From contig NZ_FOJB01000001.1 of NCBI RefSeq assembly GCF_900109955.1, forward strand, positions 1-64,000: DNA of 64,000 nt, given 5' to 3'. This document shows, one piece after another, positions 62,089 to 64,000 of this stretch. The translations under genes were made by a program, and so were the position numbers. The DNA comes from Aliiroseovarius sediminilitoris (GTDB lineage: Bacteria; Pseudomonadota; Alphaproteobacteria; Rhodobacterales; Rhodobacteraceae). The notes beneath the pieces are model-generated. The model made no database searches, was not told the DNA's origin, and saw only the letters and a program-made list of their open reading frames with translations. The first letter of the stretch is position 1. The number at the start of each line of letters is the position of its first letter.

Positions 62089-63618
62089 ATGGCCAAGAAG
62101 CGGAATGTCCTTTTCATCATTATTGATCAGTTGCGCGCCGATTGCCTGCACGGCGCCTTGGCCGATCATGTTGACCTGCCCAACCTGCGCGCTCTTATGG
62201 CTGACGCGGTGACGTTCCGACATCATTTTTCTGTCACCAATCCATGCGGCCCGTCGCGCGCCTCGATCCTGACCGGGCAATATGCGATGAACCACCGCTC
62301 GGTCCGCAATGGCACGCCCTTGCGGCATGATACGCCGACAATTGCCAGTGAAATGCGCAAGGCCGGATACCTGCCAATGCTGTTTGGCTATACCGACACC
62401 TCGCACGACCCACGCATTCATGCGCCAAGTGACCCTGCGATGCAGACCTATGAATTTCCAATGGAGGGCTTTTCCGAACAGGTCGAGATGCGGCTGGAAA
62501 TGTCCTATCCATGGCGTTCATACCTTCTGAACAAAGGCTACACCTTCGACAATTACTGGCAGCTCTACATCCCGGGGGGTGATGGAGGGCGCCTGAACGC
62601 CCCGGCCGTTTATGCAGCCGAAGACAGCGACACCGCATTTCTGACCGATCGGTTTCTGGACGCGATGCCAGCCTACACTAATCAGAGCTGGTTTGCGCAT
62701 CTGACCTATATCCGGCCACACCCGCCGCTGGTCGCGCCAGCACCCTATAACGACATGTATGACCCAGCGTCCCTTCCCTTGCCCAACCGTATCGGGGACC
62801 GCAAAACCGAGGCCTCGGTCCACCCCTTCTTCGGGCCAGCCCTCGACACCACGACCGAGGCAAATTTTGTCATCGGCTGCGCAAACGTGCCGCCTTGCGA
62901 TGACACCACCCAAACCCTGCGCGCGGTCTATCTGGGTTTGGCGACCGAAGTGGACCACCATATTGGCCGCGTGATCGCATTCCTGAAAGACAGCGGCCAG
63001 TGGGATGACACGCTACTGATCGTCACCTCGGATCACGGGGAAATGCTGGGCGATCACCACGCATGGGGCAAACACAACGTCTATGACGCTGCCTATCACA
63101 CGCCGCTGGTCATACACGCCCCTGGCTGTGACAAAGGCTACGAAGTTAACGCGCCAACAGAATCAATTGACCTGACCCCGACCATCCTCGATTGGGTCGG
63201 GCAAAGGGTGCCAAATTCGATGGATGGGCGATCCCTTCTACCGCTTCTGAACGGCACGGTGCCCGACGACTGGCGCAGCTATTCCTTCTCGGAACTGGAC
63301 TTTGCCGAACCGGAGGCACCCACCCTGTGGCAAAAACGGCTTGGGACGACCCCCTGCAATTCCTGCCTTGGCATCCTGCGTGATGAGCGTTTCACTTTGG
63401 TTGAGTTTGCCGCCGACCTGCCCCCACTTTTGTTTGACCGCGCCGGTCAAGGAGAGATGGAGAACGTCGCCGAAAACCCCGCCTTCGCCGCGGACCTGTC
63501 ACGCCTGACCCGGCAGATGCTACGCCACAGAATGAAAAACATGGATCACACCCTGTCGCTGGACACGATCACCAATGACGGCCCGAAACGACAAGACCGC
63601 CATCACCCCAGCACGTAA
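62089..63618 (+). CDS. Sulfatase / phosphonate monoester hydrolase-like enzyme
   Basis: A 509-residue hydrolase of the alkaline phosphatase fold. The formylglycine signature CGPSR at Cys53 in NPCGPSRASILTG would be converted to formylglycine, the catalytic residue. Metal ligands appear in IIIDQLRAD (Asp13) and VTSDHGEMLGDHH. It lacks a signal peptide, so it acts in the cytoplasm, as phosphonate monoester/phosphodiester hydrolases do, and its length fits them. ATG 62089 is chosen because the family begins just there. Divergent from the ABC importer, whose ligand may be its substrate. Convergent with the dehalogenase-family gene, overlapping it by 16 bases. Confidence 0.88.
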   Translation: MAKKRNVLFIIIDQLRADCLHGALADHVDLPNLRALMADAVTFRHHFSVTNPCGPSRASILTGQYAMNHRSVRNGTPLRHDTPTIASEMRKAGYLPMLFGYTDTSHDPRIHAPSDPAMQTYEFPMEGFSEQVEMRLEMSYPWRSYLLNKGYTFDNYWQLYIPGGDGGRLNAPAVYAAEDSDTAFLTDRFLDAMPAYTNQSWFAHLTYIRPHPPLVAPAPYNDMYDPASLPLPNRIGDRKTEASVHPFFGPALDTTTEANFVIGCANVPPCDDTTQTLRAVYLGLATEVDHHIGRVIAFLKDSGQWDDTLLIVTSDHGEMLGDHHAWGKHNVYDAAYHTPLVIHAPGCDKGYEVNAPTESIDLTPTILDWVGQRVPNSMDGRSLLPLLNGTVPDDWRSYSFSELDFAEPEAPTLWQKRLGTTPCNSCLGILRDERFTLVEFAADLPPLLFDRAGQGEMENVAENPAFAADLSRLTRQMLRHRMKNMDHTLSLDTITNDGPKRQDRHHPST

Positions 63619-64000
63619 TCCGCCACGTCGGTCAGTGACCGACCCCGCGCATTCGGCTCGACGCCCAACCGCTCCATCGGTTGGACATAACGGTTCAGCC
63701 AGATCGTGTGATACCCAAACCACGTCGCCCCGCAGATATCCCAGCAATTCGAGGACACGAACAGTATCTCAGACACCGCGCACCCAAACGCCTCGGGTCC
63801 AAGCTGATAGACTTCGGGCGCGGTCTTGAACACCTGAACACTGTCCGCGCTCAACACGTGATCAAAGAACCCGTCCAACCCGGACGCCCGCAAAGCGGCC
63901 CCGATCATCCCCGTGCTGCCGTTGGTCAGAACCGCCATGGGAATACCCGACTCCTGCAAACGGGAAAGCGCCACGCGGTTCTCAGGAAACGCCGTCAGCA
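63603..64000 (-). CDS. L-2-haloacid dehalogenase type II (HAD family), N-terminus beyond the window
   Basis: The last 132 or so residues of a HAD-superfamily hydrolase that runs off the right edge. The visible part has the TNGS motif (motif II), the lysine in VFKTAPEVYQLG (motif III region) and the type II dehalogenase mark ILFVSSNCWDICGATWFGY with the Asp pair region. It ends YVLG. The family removes halide from 2-haloacids, but several members act on other substrates. It overlaps the sulfatase stop by 16 bases in convergent orientation. Confidence 0.85.
   Translation of the reverse strand, partial: LTAFPENRVALSRLQESGIPMAVLTNGSTGMIGAALRASGLDGFFDHVLSADSVQVFKTAPEVYQLGPEAFGCAVSEILFVSSNCWDICGATWFGYHTIWLNRYVQPMERLGVEPNARGRSLTDVADYVLG

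Noticed and set aside
1-64000. CRISPR arrays, toxin-antitoxin pairs, restriction systems, prophage or transposase genes
   Set aside because: None found. No regularly spaced repeats, no nuclease/toxin families, and no inverted-repeat-bounded transposase frames were seen on either strand.

Overview
The window looks like a stretch of chromosome from a Roseobacter-group alphaproteobacterium (Rhodobacterales). The evidence is the moderately high GC, the close match of almost every protein to families typical of that group (DUF3035 lipoprotein, DUF1674, DUF5665, DUF1643, paired M16 peptidases, Liv-type transporter with acyl-CoA ligases), and clade-like neighbourhoods such as rsmB - heparinase-like - purH - lspA - DUF3035 - M16 - M16. 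No rRNA, CRISPR array, prophage or insertion sequence was seen. There is one tRNA gene. Coordinates are my own reading; no database search was run.

Region by region. 1-1.1 kb: AT-rich edge with a stand-alone SAM methyltransferase. 1.1-4.1 kb: msrPQ (periplasmic methionine sulfoxide repair), a heavily deleted FMN/glutamate-synthase-like pseudogene, and a small secreted EF-hand protein. 4.2-12.5 kb: clpB with a heat-shock-type promoter, pyrF, an unknown membrane protein, a stomatin/NfeD pair, a Nudix hydrolase, DNA polymerase IV and an N-formylglutamate amidohydrolase-like enzyme. 12.6-14.5 kb: tRNA-Val(GAC), ribosomal protein bL36 and a secreted pseudo-caspase with two peptidoglycan-binding domains. 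14.6-23.3 kb: a complete Liv-type ABC importer flanked by two CoA ligases, all on the minus strand. Divergent from it at 23.5-26.1 kb is a PAS hybrid histidine kinase with an OmpR-type response regulator. 27.1-33.1 kb: an orphan molybdenum formate dehydrogenase, divergent from a four-gene operon with both saccharopine dehydrogenases, a SemiSWEET protein and a histidine phosphatase. 33.4-35.2 kb: two poorly known proteins, one of DKNYY type.

35.3-47.0 kb is a long minus-strand run: rsmB, heparinase-like, purH, lspA, DUF3035 lipoprotein, two M16 peptidases, mutL and rmuC. 47.1-51.5 kb: DUF1674, dapB, rbfA-truB, deoA and DUF1643. 51.5-56.9 kb: an RTX calcium-binding protein, a DUF5665 membrane protein, rpsO, a fatty-acid hydroxylase-family protein, and pnp behind a structured leader. 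57.0-61.6 kb: a spermidine/putrescine-type ABC importer whose second permease has an unusual extra transmembrane segment and a repeat-bearing tail. Divergent from it is a formylglycine-type sulfatase/phosphonate monoester hydrolase, which overlaps a convergent haloacid dehalogenase cut by the right edge.

Most of the window is housekeeping sequence. The parts I rate most worth a second look are: the permease tail with a duplicated peptide that differs only at synonymous sites; the ABC importer/sulfatase/dehalogenase block; the formate dehydrogenase/lysine divergon with a perfect 16-bp palindrome; the secreted pseudo-caspase; and the transporter/ligase/two-component block with its own palindrome.
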